Shown here piece after piece: positions 9,244-17,244 of a stretch of 64,000 bases of DNA. The notes beneath the pieces are model-generated. The model worked only from the letters and a program-made list of their open reading frames with translations. It had not been told where the DNA came from and made no database searches. Numbering within the stretch: position 1 is the stretch's first letter; each line of letters opens with the position of its first letter. The stretch comes from RZYY01 sp036794825 (GTDB lineage Bacteria > Bacteroidota > Bacteroidia > Bacteroidales > 4484-276): positions 84,016 through 148,015 of the forward strand of contig DAIRGA010000010.1 in assembly GCA_036794825.1 (NCBI GenBank), read 5' to 3'. The translations under genes and the position numbers were made by a program.

Positions 9244-11706
9244 ATGAAAATACTACATTCAAGCTCTAACCTGGCACTTGCCTACAAAGACCAGAGATTT
9301 TCACACGCTGATTTACTTAACCACATTGCACACTACGGTGAAATGCTTCGACCCGTGGCCCCCGGCAAAGTAATGATTTATTCGGAAAACCGGCCTGAGT
9401 GGGTTTTTGCGTTCTATGGCGCAATATCGCAGCAGGCAGTGGTAGTTCCTGCTGATGTGATGTCAACGGCACCTGAGCTCACCTACATGATGGCCGATTG
9501 CGAGCCGGATGTGATTTTCTGTTCAAAAGCCAAAAAAGAGGTCGTGGATAACGCAATTCAAGCCATCACGAAACCACCCAGGCTGATCGTTTTCGAAGAG
9601 TTACCAGCGATGTCGGCGGGCTTGACAATGACCTCACTTGATATACCGGATATTCATAAAACCGCAGTGATTATTTACACATCCGGCACCACCGGTAGTA
9701 ACAAAGGGGTTATGCTATCGTTCGAGAATCTCATCTTCAACATCAAAGCGGTTTCTGAATATATTCCTATTTTCAACGAACACGAAACCGTTCTGATTCT
9801 TCTGCCGCTGCATCACATTTTCCCGTTGTTAGGTTCGATGATGGCGCCGCTGATGGTTGGTGGGAAAACCGCAATGTCGCCAACACTCAACACCGAGGAC
9901 ATCCTGAAAACGCTCCAGAATCATAAAGTGAATATTATTATAGGTGTGCCGCGTCTTTATGCCGTTATCCGCAAGGGAATCATGGAAAAAGTGAGGGCAA
10001 GCAAACCCGGTCGGATAATGTTTTCGCTTGCCAGGAAACTCAACTCACGCAATTTCTCCAAAAAAGTCTTCAAAGCTGTTCATGAGAAATTTGGCGGCAA
10101 TCTGAAATACATGGTTTGCGGAGGAGCACCACTTGATCCGGAAGTAGCTATGGATTACAAAACACTTGGTTTTGAGATGCTTGAGGGGTATGGTATGACC
10201 GAAGCCGCCCCCATGATCTCGTTTACAAGGCCAGGAAACTGGATTATCGGGGCTGCCGGCCAGATAATGCCGGACGTGAAAGTTGAAATCAGGGATGGCG
10301 AAATTGTAGCCTCCGGAAAAAACATTATGCAGGGCTATTACAACAAACCCGATGACACAGCAGCAATCCTGAGAGATGGCTGGCTTTATACAGGCGATCT
10401 TGGCGAAGTGGATCGCAACGGATTTATCAAAATAACTGGTAGAAAAAAAGAGATCATCGTTACATCAAGTGGAAAAAATATCAACCCGGCTGAGTTGGAA
10501 CAAGCCATTGAGGAGAAAATAAAAGGTGTTTCCGAAGTTGGTGTGTTGCTCAACAATGACAAACTTCATGCTATCATTCTTCCTGACAATGCCAGACTTA
10601 AGCTTGCCGGTGTTTCCGATCCGAAGCAATACTTCAGGGATGAGTTGGTCAATAATTTTAACAAGGAGGTAGCACCTCATAAGAAGATTATTTCATTTAC
10701 ACTGGTTGATGCGGAGTTGCCCAGAACACGGCTTGGGAAGTTGCAGCGCTTTAAACTCAGTGCAATTATCCAATCGCCTTCACCGGAAAAAGTAAAAAAA
10801 TCAGCTCCCGACTTTGAAGAATACACCATTATTAAAACCTATCTCGAAGGGCAAAAGGCTGTTGAAGTATCGCCCGACGATCACCTCGAATTTGATCTCG
10901 GACTGGATTCACTCGACAAAGTGGGATTGCAAACCTGGCTTGAGAAATCGTTTGGCGTGGATCTGAAAATCGAAAACCTGATGAACTTCCCGTCGGTCGT
11001 AAAACTGGCTGAATACATCCGCGAAAAAAAATCGAAGCTGCAGCTCGAAACCATCAACTGGTCGGATATCCTTAAGGAGAAAATCAACATAAAACATCCC
11101 GGCAGCTGGTACATGAGCCAATTGATGATCAAGCTCTCAAAATACCTTTATAAGGTCTATTTCAGGCTGTCGTACAACGGGTTGGAAAATATTCCCGACG
11201 GGCCTTGTATCATTGCACCAAACCACCAGAGCTTTTTTGATGGCTTCATCATTGCTTCGCTCCTAAAACGTAAAACATTCAGCAGAACCTATTTCTATGC
11301 CAAGGAGAAGCACATCAGGCCGCAGTGGCTCAAATTCCTGGCCAATAAAAACAACATTATCATTGTTGATCTGAACAAAGACCTCCGGTTATCCATTCAA
11401 AAGATGGCGATGGCGCTGCAAAACAACCGCAACATTATCATTTTCCCTGAAGGAACCCGATCAAAAGACGGTGCTATCGGGCAGTTTAAGGATACATTTG
11501 CCATTTTGAGCCGCGAATTGGGCGTACCCGTAGTACCGGTTGCCATTGACGGAGCCTGGCATGCACTTCCGGCCGGTAGCATTTTCCCAAGACCATTCCG
11601 GAAAATTACTGTTAGTTTTCTTGAGCCTATTCATCCCGGAAATGAATCCTATCAAACACTTAGTCAGGCTGTTCGGCAGAAAATTCAAACAAAACTGGCC
11701 TCCTGA
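9244..11706 (+). CDS. Trifunctional AMP-ligase / acyl carrier / PlsC acyltransferase
   Basis: 820 aa with three domains in one chain. Residues 1 to about 510 are an adenylate-forming acyl-CoA/ACP synthetase: P-loop-like IIYTSGTTGSNKGVMLS near 145, EGYGMTEAAP near 318, the YTGDLGEVD hinge near 382 and the late lysine region TRLGKLQRFK near 497. Residues about 530-605 are an acyl carrier domain with phosphopantetheine site DLGLDSLDKVGL near 550. Residues about 640-815 are a PlsC-type acyltransferase with NHQSFFDG (HX4D) near 659 and FPEGTRS near 734. The likely reaction is ATP-dependent loading of a free fatty acid on the internal carrier and transfer to a lysophospholipid or similar acceptor, as in E. 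coli Aas. In Aas the order is PlsC first and there is no carrier domain. Membrane-associated. It has its own promoter box; the tRNA-Arg gene follows. Confidence 0.88.
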   Translation: MKILHSSSNLALAYKDQRFSHADLLNHIAHYGEMLRPVAPGKVMIYSENRPEWVFAFYGAISQQAVVVPADVMSTAPELTYMMADCEPDVIFCSKAKKEVVDNAIQAITKPPRLIVFEELPAMSAGLTMTSLDIPDIHKTAVIIYTSGTTGSNKGVMLSFENLIFNIKAVSEYIPIFNEHETVLILLPLHHIFPLLGSMMAPLMVGGKTAMSPTLNTEDILKTLQNHKVNIIIGVPRLYAVIRKGIMEKVRASKPGRIMFSLARKLNSRNFSKKVFKAVHEKFGGNLKYMVCGGAPLDPEVAMDYKTLGFEMLEGYGMTEAAPMISFTRPGNWIIGAAGQIMPDVKVEIRDGEIVASGKNIMQGYYNKPDDTAAILRDGWLYTGDLGEVDRNGFIKITGRKKEIIVTSSGKNINPAELEQAIEEKIKGVSEVGVLLNNDKLHAIILPDNARLKLAGVSDPKQYFRDELVNNFNKEVAPHKKIISFTLVDAELPRTRLGKLQRFKLSAIIQSPSPEKVKKSAPDFEEYTIIKTYLEGQKAVEVSPDDHLEFDLGLDSLDKVGLQTWLEKSFGVDLKIENLMNFPSVVKLAEYIREKKSKLQLETINWSDILKEKINIKHPGSWYMSQLMIKLSKYLYKVYFRLSYNGLENIPDGPCIIAPNHQSFFDGFIIASLLKRKTFSRTYFYAKEKHIRPQWLKFLANKNNIIIVDLNKDLRLSIQKMAMALQNNRNIIIFPEGTRSKDGAIGQFKDTFAILSRELGVPVVPVAIDGAWHALPAGSIFPRPFRKITVSFLEPIHPGNESYQTLSQAVRQKIQTKLAS

Positions 11707-11838
11707 TTTTCTAAAAACGGAGATGATTCTGCATTTGCTTTTTCATAAAATACTACCCGATTTGCATTTTGATGATCTGGCTCCGGGAATTTCTCCTGCG
11801 AAAGACCTTGATCGAACGACCAGCTCACAGGCGCCCAG

Positions 11839-11867
11839 TTTGTGATTGATGAAAATAACTAATTTTG
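11839..11867 (+). promoter_or_regulatory. Promoter of tRNA-Arg (-33 TTTG, -7 TAATTTTG)
   Basis: TTTG at 11839-11842 and TAATTTTG at 11860-11867, separated by 17 bases, match both elements of the Bacteroidota housekeeping promoter. The tRNA begins 18 bases after the -7 box. This is the best two-element promoter in the window. Confidence 0.7.
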
Positions 11868-11884
11868 CCACCTGTTTGATTTCA

Positions 11885-11956
11885 GGCCCCATAGTTCAAT
11901 GGATAGAATTTCAGATTCCGGTTCTGACGATGTGGGTTCGAGTCCCGCTGGGGTCA
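11885..11956 (+). tRNA. tRNA-Arg (anticodon CCG)
   Basis: A 72-base cloverleaf can be folded by eye. The acceptor stem GGCCCCA pairs with TGGGGTC (one G-T pair). The anticodon stem TCAGA/TCTGA holds the loop TTCCGGT, with anticodon CCG at 11918-11920. The T arm is GTGGG-TTCGAGT-CCCGC. The discriminator is A at 11956 and no CCA is encoded. It reads the CGG arginine codon. Confidence 0.95.
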
Positions 11957-11965
11957 CAAAAAAAA

Positions 11966-11999
11966 CACCGGTCACTGCAATGTGGCCGGTGTTTTTTTT
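11966..11999. terminator. Bidirectional rho-independent terminator
   Basis: Stem CACCGGTCAC / GTGGCCGGTG (one T-G pair), loop TGCAAT, with a run of A before and eight T after. It sits between the tRNA (plus) and the end of the yceI gene (minus) and can serve both. Confidence 0.88.
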
Positions 12000-12014
12000 C
12001 AGTATGAAAAATCT

Positions 12015-12563
12015 TTACAGCTTTTCCAGCTTGACATCCACTGTAACTTCAATACTTTCGGCAATGTTGTTAACTACCGCGCCAGGAATTTTGATCTCAT
12101 AATCAGCTACTTTCACATTGAATTTTGAGAATCCCAGGATTACGCCATCCTTCACCGTAAAAGTTCCTTTCTCCTTTATATCTTTTGTGACCCCGTGGAT
12201 GGTGAGTTTTCCCTCAACATCAGCATTGTATGTACCATCTTTGGTGAGAGTAATTGACGAAATATTGGTAACCTTGCCATTGAATGAAGCGTTTGGAAAT
12301 TTGTCGGATTCCATGTAATTCTCGTTGAAATGCTCCTGCATGAGCGCTTTTTCAAACTCGAATGATTTGATAAGCACTTTGAAAACAAAATCACCACTGG
12401 AAACGTCAAGTGCCGAATTAACCTGGCGGTTGTGAGCCTCAATATTTTCGAGTGGCGTAGAAGAGAAGAAACGAATATGACCGTTTTTGGTCATGTATTT
12501 TTGGGCAAAACTGTTGTTGATTGAAAACAATAATGCAAAAATTAAAACAACTGAAATTCTCAT
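12015..12563 (-). CDS. YceI family periplasmic protein
   Basis: 182 aa with a signal peptide (MRISVVLIFALLFSINNSFAQ). The rest is one YceI lipocalin-like barrel: KNGHIRFFSSTPLENIEAHN at the N-terminus, FEKALMQEHFNENYMESDKF in the middle (the family's FxxxxMxxHF-xxxYLeT-xyP pattern) and KLTIHGVTKDI near residue 130. YceI proteins bind isoprenoid chains such as ubiquinone precursors in the periplasm. It is the last gene of a five-gene minus-strand cluster with heme lipoproteins and a barrel protein, 27 bases after the OB-fold gene, and a terminator follows. A role in quinone- or heme-linked envelope redox chemistry is inferred from context only. Confidence 0.9.
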   Translation of the reverse strand: MRISVVLIFALLFSINNSFAQKYMTKNGHIRFFSSTPLENIEAHNRQVNSALDVSSGDFVFKVLIKSFEFEKALMQEHFNENYMESDKFPNASFNGKVTNISSITLTKDGTYNADVEGKLTIHGVTKDIKEKGTFTVKDGVILGFSKFNVKVADYEIKIPGAVVNNIAESIEVTVDVKLEKL

Positions 12564-12590
12564 AATTGAAATGATTTAATGTATTGATAA

Positions 12591-13025
12591 CTAATTAACT
12601 AAAGATCCTTTTTCGATGATCACATCAACACTGTTATAACCGGTGCAATATCCCTTAATAACAATTTCGCGGGAGTTGTCGGCGGTTTTCAGAGCGTCAT
12701 TCTGATTTGGCAGCATTGTCACCCGAACTCCTTCCGGGCCAAACATTCCATCTTCAAACTCAAAGACGGCAATAACAAGTTCACCAGAAGTTTCAACCTT
12801 GCTGAGGGTTCCTGATACTTCAACTACTTTTCCGTTGAACTTATCAGCAGCTGCAGTTTCATCCATTTTATAGCTTTCATACAACTCCTTTGCCATGAGG
12901 CTGTAGTCGGCTTTTTTCTTTTCAAAATCAGGGTGGGGTTTGTTGTAAACAAACTTAAACACGAGCACGGCGGCAATTATTCCGATAATTGCCAGAACTG
13001 CTAAAACTTTAATCCATGTCTTCAT
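12591..13025 (-). CDS. Membrane-anchored OB-fold (tRNA_anti-like) protein
   Basis: 144 aa. The N-terminus is a single hydrophobic helix (WIKVLAVLAIIGIIAAVLVF), which anchors the protein in the membrane facing the periplasm. Residues about 45-144 match the tRNA_anti-like OB-fold family: ELYESYKMDETAAADKFNGK, then VVEVSGTLSKVE, VRVTMLPNQ and IVIKGYCTGYNSVDVIIEKG. Such proteins are common in Bacteroidota beside YceI and DUF5777 genes; their ligand is not known to me. It is followed 27 bases later by the yceI gene and preceded by a 131-base gap after the barrel gene, so it may have its own promoter, though no TAnnTTTG box is seen there. Confidence 0.8.
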   Translation of the reverse strand: MKTWIKVLAVLAIIGIIAAVLVFKFVYNKPHPDFEKKKADYSLMAKELYESYKMDETAAADKFNGKVVEVSGTLSKVETSGELVIAVFEFEDGMFGPEGVRVTMLPNQNDALKTADNSREIVIKGYCTGYNSVDVIIEKGSLVN

Positions 13026-13156
13026 TTGATTCCTGGTTAAGTGATTAGTAAATTATAACCACGGCAGATTGCAACAACTGGAGGGATAGAGTTGCTAACA
13101 GGAATTTAAGTAATAAGTTATTGAATTGTGATTTTTTAACACAAATCAAGGTGAGA

Positions 13157-14065
13157 TCATTTGAAGCTTTCTGGTTTTTTTACCGTGAAAACCCTCGAAA
13201 TATTGAATCCGAAATATACATCGCCATCAAGCCAGTTACCAGTGGTTTCGGTGATAAATCCACTTTCGAAAATAGGATCGGAGTTGGTGAAAAACAATTG
13301 AAACACATGGCCGCCGGTTTCGATATCAAAACCGACTGAAAAAGAGTTTCGAACGGTTTGAGATGGAAGCTGATCCGGCAAAACGTACCAGTACTCGGCA
13401 TTCAGAGCAGTCCTGTTGGTGAGTTTTACCCTTCCACCGAATCCAGTGGCAAATATGTCGTTGTTATCCTCTTCGGTGGCAACAAGATTTTTGTGAACCA
13501 GCGTGGGGGTGATTTGTAACGATAAAGAAGAGTTGAATTTGCGGGCAATCAGCAGTTGATGGGTATAGGCCACTCTTGAAGAGAAATAGTTTTCGCGTTC
13601 GGGGTATTGCCATTTGAGCGAGCTGAGCGAAATGCTGCCGAAATAGGTGAGCGCCAGGGGCATCTCTTTGAGGCCGGTACTTTGCCTGAGGATTTTACCT
13701 TTTACAAAACCATCGAAAGTCTTTTTGTAAGAACTGCGCCCCACTCCCAATGCCAGCCAGTCGTTTACACCGTACTCGAAACCCAGCCTTATGTTGGCCT
13801 GATCGAGGCCCCAGAATTCATAAGCCCCTGAATTTAAATACCCAAAATGGTGTTGTATCAGAAACATCAGTACTCCTGGTGCAGGATTTTCGATGGATTG
13901 CCCGAGCACCAGTCGTGTGGTTTTAAAAGTGGCCGTTGTGTAGTCGGTGGTTTGAGGTTCATCCCCAAATAGACCCATCAAATCGTCCTGGGCTTTTGTG
14001 ATTTGCGGCATAAACCAAAATATCACCGCTATTAAAATGATTGTCAGTGTATTAAACTTTTTCAT
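13157..14065 (-). CDS. DUF5777-type outer-membrane beta-barrel protein
   Basis: 302 aa with a signal peptide (MKKFNTLTIILIAVIFWFMP...KAQ). The remainder alternates polar and hydrophobic residues with many aromatic strand ends (IRLGFEYGVNDWLALGVGRS, TYFGSISLSSLKWQYP, LNAEYWYVLPDQL, VFQLFFTNSDPIFESGFI), the pattern of a small outer-membrane barrel. It resembles the DUF5777 family, whose opening (TTATFKTTRLVLGQSIENP...FLIQHHFG) I recognise. Function is not established. It starts 27 bases after a heme-c lipoprotein gene, and this pairing recurs in Bacteroidota, which suggests a role with extracytoplasmic electron carriers. Confidence 0.8.
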   Translation of the reverse strand: MKKFNTLTIILIAVIFWFMPQITKAQDDLMGLFGDEPQTTDYTTATFKTTRLVLGQSIENPAPGVLMFLIQHHFGYLNSGAYEFWGLDQANIRLGFEYGVNDWLALGVGRSSYKKTFDGFVKGKILRQSTGLKEMPLALTYFGSISLSSLKWQYPERENYFSSRVAYTHQLLIARKFNSSLSLQITPTLVHKNLVATEEDNNDIFATGFGGRVKLTNRTALNAEYWYVLPDQLPSQTVRNSFSVGFDIETGGHVFQLFFTNSDPIFESGFITETTGNWLDGDVYFGFNISRVFTVKKPESFK

Positions 14066-14092
14066 CTTTCTTAGTTATTAGGGTTCGACGGA

Positions 14093-14488
14093 TCAGTTAT
14101 TGGGTGCACCGGCATTGATCCAGATATCAATTTTTGTCAGGTCACAGGCGTTCAGTTTGTTACCACCTTTTGGCATAGGCGAGTAACCCGATTGATGGTT
14201 GATGGCGCCCTGCAATTTTCCATTGTCAGCTACCACTTTAAGGCTATTGTAGTTATCGGTAATTATTCCTGCTGACGGCGAGGAGGAGCTGTGACAGCCA
14301 TTGCAGTTTGCAGCCATCACCGGGGCAACGGAACCGGAGTAGGTTACGTTGGTGGTATCACAGGGAGTCGGGTCAGGATAGAGGTATTCCTCGTTGTCGT
14401 AGTAGCAAGAAGAGACCATGATCAGCAATAATGCAGCCATGAGCGTCAAAAGCATAATTGATTTTCGGTTAATTGTTGGGAGTTCCAT
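14093..14488 (-). CDS. Heme-c binding lipoprotein (single CxxCH)
   Basis: From the ATG at 14488 the protein is 131 aa, beginning MELPTINRKSIMLLTLMAAL and reaching a lipobox at VSSCYY. This start supplies the positive n-region (R, K) a signal peptide needs; the ATG at 14455 lacks it, and the longest ORF start (14539) adds residues that do not fit. With this start the gene overlaps the preceding one by 20 bases. The mature part has one heme-c motif, NCNGCHSS, and the downstream pattern GKLQGAINHQSGYSPMPKGG...LTKIDIWINAG, with Met as probable second iron ligand, as in Planctomycete-type cytochrome c domains. It closely resembles the repeats of the upstream protein and is probably a duplicate of one of them. 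Confidence 0.82.
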   Translation of the reverse strand: MELPTINRKSIMLLTLMAALLLIMVSSCYYDNEEYLYPDPTPCDTTNVTYSGSVAPVMAANCNGCHSSSSPSAGIITDNYNSLKVVADNGKLQGAINHQSGYSPMPKGGNKLNACDLTKIDIWINAGAPNN

Positions 14489-15470
14489 CGTTGATCCATT
14501 TTTGAATTTGAGCAATATTACAATCAGAAAGCTGCACACCTGAAGGTGGCATGGCAGGATATCCCTGCTGATGGCGGATTACGCCAAGCAATTGGCCGGT
14601 ATTGGCAACAGCCACAAGATTTGCATGAGTTTCGAGGAATATTCCGCCCGATGGCGACCCACCGCTATGGCAGCCCAGACAATTGTTTTGAATGATCGGA
14701 AAAACAGTGCCTGAGTAAGTTACATTGATCGAATCGCAATCAATTTCATCACAGTAATTATTCAATGCACCCTGCATAATCCATAAATAGACTGCATCGA
14801 TCTGTTCGTCGTTTAAAGGATTTCGCGGTGGTGGAGGCATTCGTTTGTCCGGGTCATCTTCGGTGATAACTTCGTAAAGATCACTGCTTTGAGGATTATA
14901 AGGATCAACATCAGCAGTATTGAGGATCGAAGTGTAGGTCGTCAGGTTCACACCGTCAGCGGCTGTTGCGGCGTCATGACAACCTGAAATGGCGCAGGAT
15001 GACTGCAGGAGCGGGAAAATCGTATTGAGAAAATAGGCTGTGTCCGGATCGCAGGGGATTCCATTTGGAGGAATAATGAAAGTAGTATCCCTTACCCAAA
15101 TTTCTATGGTTGCGATGTCGCAATCCGATAATCTTACCCCTGTTGGCGGCATGGGGGAATAACCAGCAGCGTGGTTGATAACGCCCAGCAGCCTGCCGTC
15201 GTAAGCAATGGTGGCCACTGTATTGTAGTCGGTGAAGTTTAACCCGGCCGAAGGTGCAGCGCCACCGTGACAACCAATACAGTTTTTATCAAGAATGGGA
15301 TAAACACTGCCTGGGTATGTAACCTTTGATGTGTCGCAGTCGTCAGGGTTTGGAGTCGGACCAACCTGTGGCTCATGTTTGCACGATCCGGTGAAGAGGA
15401 GCCCGAAGATAACAAGGGCAAATGTTGAAAAGAGAAGTTTCTTTTTCAACCTTGGGGGAGAAGTGGCCAT
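14469..15470 (-). CDS. Multi-domain heme-c lipoprotein
   Basis: 333 aa. Lipoprotein signal with positive n-region (PRLKKKLLFSTFALVIFGLL) and lipobox Cys in TGSCKHE. Three cytochrome-like units follow: KNCIGCHGG near residue 62 with YSPMPPTGV; SSCAISGCHDA near 160, where the spacing is C-x4-CH rather than C-x2-CH, with MPPPPRNPL; and NNCLGCHSG near 260 with YPAMPPSGV. Each unit ends in a helix carrying I/VxxWIxxG. It would carry two or three hemes on the periplasmic or cell-surface side. First gene of the cluster that continues with another heme lipoprotein, DUF5777, OB-fold and YceI proteins. A 7/8 match to the -7 box (TAATATTG on the minus strand, 15493-15500) lies 22 bases upstream. Confidence 0.85.
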   Translation of the reverse strand: MATSPPRLKKKLLFSTFALVIFGLLFTGSCKHEPQVGPTPNPDDCDTSKVTYPGSVYPILDKNCIGCHGGAAPSAGLNFTDYNTVATIAYDGRLLGVINHAAGYSPMPPTGVRLSDCDIATIEIWVRDTTFIIPPNGIPCDPDTAYFLNTIFPLLQSSCAISGCHDAATAADGVNLTTYTSILNTADVDPYNPQSSDLYEVITEDDPDKRMPPPPRNPLNDEQIDAVYLWIMQGALNNYCDEIDCDSINVTYSGTVFPIIQNNCLGCHSGGSPSGGIFLETHANLVAVANTGQLLGVIRHQQGYPAMPPSGVQLSDCNIAQIQKWINDGTPNN

Positions 15471-15607
15471 TGCATTATAATATTTAATGATGCAATATTA
15501 CGAACAAAAAGGTATTCAGATACTTAAAATGATTATAAATTACGATCATTTCTTAAATTTTTAAAATCCTCGAAAAGAACAGCTTAGCCATTTTACCCGA
15601 AAATCAA

Positions 15608-15615
15608 TACTTTTG
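15608..15615 (+). promoter_or_regulatory. -7 box for cysS
   Basis: TACTTTTG, a full TAnnTTTG match ending 20 bases before the cysS ATG. Confidence 0.5.
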
Positions 15616-15635
15616 CGCATTAAAAAAAGACCCAT

Positions 15636-17111
15636 ATGGAACAAAAAATCCAGCTATACAATACCCTAAGTCGCAGGAAAGAGAATCTTGAACCTATAAA
15701 TCCCCCTCATGTCGGATTGTATGTTTGTGGCCCAACGGTTTATGGTGACGCTCATCTTGGTCATGCACGCCCGGCAGTGACTTTTGATCTGGTATTCAGA
15801 TATTTACAACACATCGGTTACAAGGTGAGGTATGTGCGCAATATCACTGATGTTGGCCACCTGGAAAACGATGCCGACCAGGGAGAGGATAAAGTGGCCA
15901 AAAAAGCCCGCCTCGAACAGCTTGAGCCAATGGAGATAGTGCAGTATTACACCCTCCGTTACCATAAAAACATGGAACAGCTCAATGTGCTTCCTCCGAG
16001 TATAGAGCCTCACGCCTCAGGCCACATGATCGAGCAGATTGAAATGGTGAAAAAAATCCTCGATTCAGGGTTTGCTTATGAAAAAAACGGGTCGGTGTAT
16101 TTTGATGTGGTTAAATACAATTCTGCACACAACTACGGAAAATTATCGGGACGGTCCATTGAAGAGACCATGGAAAACACCCGTGAGCTGGCGGGTCAGG
16201 AAGAGAAGCAGAACCAGGTGGATTTTGCCATCTGGAAGAAAGCTTCTCCTGAGCACATAATGCGCTGGCCATCTCCCTGGAGTGACGGATTTCCTGGCTG
16301 GCACATCGAATGCTCGGCAATGGGTTGCAAATACTTAGGCGAAACTTTCGACATTCACGGTGGAGGGATGGATCTCATTTTCCCGCACCATGAGTCGGAA
16401 ATTGCCCAGTCGGTGGCTGCCAACGGCCATGACCATGTGCGCTATTGGATGCACAACAATATGATCACCATTGACGGGCAGAAAATGGGTAAATCCCTGA
16501 ATAACTTCATCACCCTCAATCAGTTTTTCAGTGGTGAACATCCGTTACTCGATCAGCCATACGACCCCATCACTATCCGGTTTTTCATCCTGCAGGCGCA
16601 CTACCGCAGCACGCTTGATTTTTCGAACGATGCTCTGAAAGCTGCGGAAAAAGGACTGAAGCGACTTTTGGCCGCCGGCCAGACTTTGGAAAAATTAAAA
16701 CCGTCCGAAAAATCCACCGTTTATATCGAAACATGGCGAAACCAATGCTACGAGGCCATGAACGACGATTTCAACAGCCCAATCGCCATTGCTCAGCTTT
16801 TTGATGCTGTCAGGATGATCAACTCGATCAACGATGGCAAGGATTCGATCACAGCAGATGATCTGGCTTTGCTCATCAAAACTTACAACTACTTCGTTTT
16901 TGACATACTTGGACTAAGAAGCGACGAGCAGACTGCATCAGCCGATCATGAGCTGGTGGAGGGTCTGATGCAAACCATACTCGACATTCGTAAAGAGGCC
17001 AAACTCAAAAAAGACTGGCCTACCGCCGACAAAATCCGCGATCACCTCAGCGCCCTAAACATCGAAGTGAAAGACACTAAAGAAGGGGCAACGTGGAATG
17101 TGAAGGGATGA
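15636..17111 (+). CDS. cysS: Cysteinyl-tRNA synthetase
   Basis: 491 aa, full length. Class I aminoacyl-tRNA synthetase: zinc-ligand Cys31 in YVCGPTVYG, the HIGH-type motif HLGH at 40-43, the zinc-site stretch ECSAMGCKYLGETFDIHGGG and FPHHESEIAQS typical of CysRS, and KMGKS near residue 284 in place of KMSKS. The C-terminal helical anticodon region ends with DWPTADKIRDHLSALNIEVKDTKEGATWN. It charges tRNA-Cys in the cytoplasm. Single gene with its own promoter; no Shine-Dalgarno sequence. A short inverted repeat (CGACGA/TCGTCG, 17123-17144) follows the stop but lacks a T run, so it is not called as a terminator. Confidence 0.97.
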   Translation: MEQKIQLYNTLSRRKENLEPINPPHVGLYVCGPTVYGDAHLGHARPAVTFDLVFRYLQHIGYKVRYVRNITDVGHLENDADQGEDKVAKKARLEQLEPMEIVQYYTLRYHKNMEQLNVLPPSIEPHASGHMIEQIEMVKKILDSGFAYEKNGSVYFDVVKYNSAHNYGKLSGRSIEETMENTRELAGQEEKQNQVDFAIWKKASPEHIMRWPSPWSDGFPGWHIECSAMGCKYLGETFDIHGGGMDLIFPHHESEIAQSVAANGHDHVRYWMHNNMITIDGQKMGKSLNNFITLNQFFSGEHPLLDQPYDPITIRFFILQAHYRSTLDFSNDALKAAEKGLKRLLAAGQTLEKLKPSEKSTVYIETWRNQCYEAMNDDFNSPIAIAQLFDAVRMINSINDGKDSITADDLALLIKTYNYFVFDILGLRSDEQTASADHELVEGLMQTILDIRKEAKLKKDWPTADKIRDHLSALNIEVKDTKEGATWNVKG

Positions 17112-17244
17112 TGAAATCAGTTCGACGATATAGATTAGTCGTCGGTTAATCGCAAATCAGAATGATTTTGAAGTGTCAGTCAAAGTCAGATGCGGGGGGG
17201 CAAAGGATTCAAGGAAATTATTAAGCAACCAATTTAATTGTATA

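Noticed and set aside
14093..14539. Heme lipoprotein starting at 14539
   Set aside because: The extra 17 residues lie within the coding end of the upstream gene and spoil the signal peptide.
17123..17144. Inverted repeat after cysS as a terminator
   Set aside because: Only a 6-bp stem and no T run.
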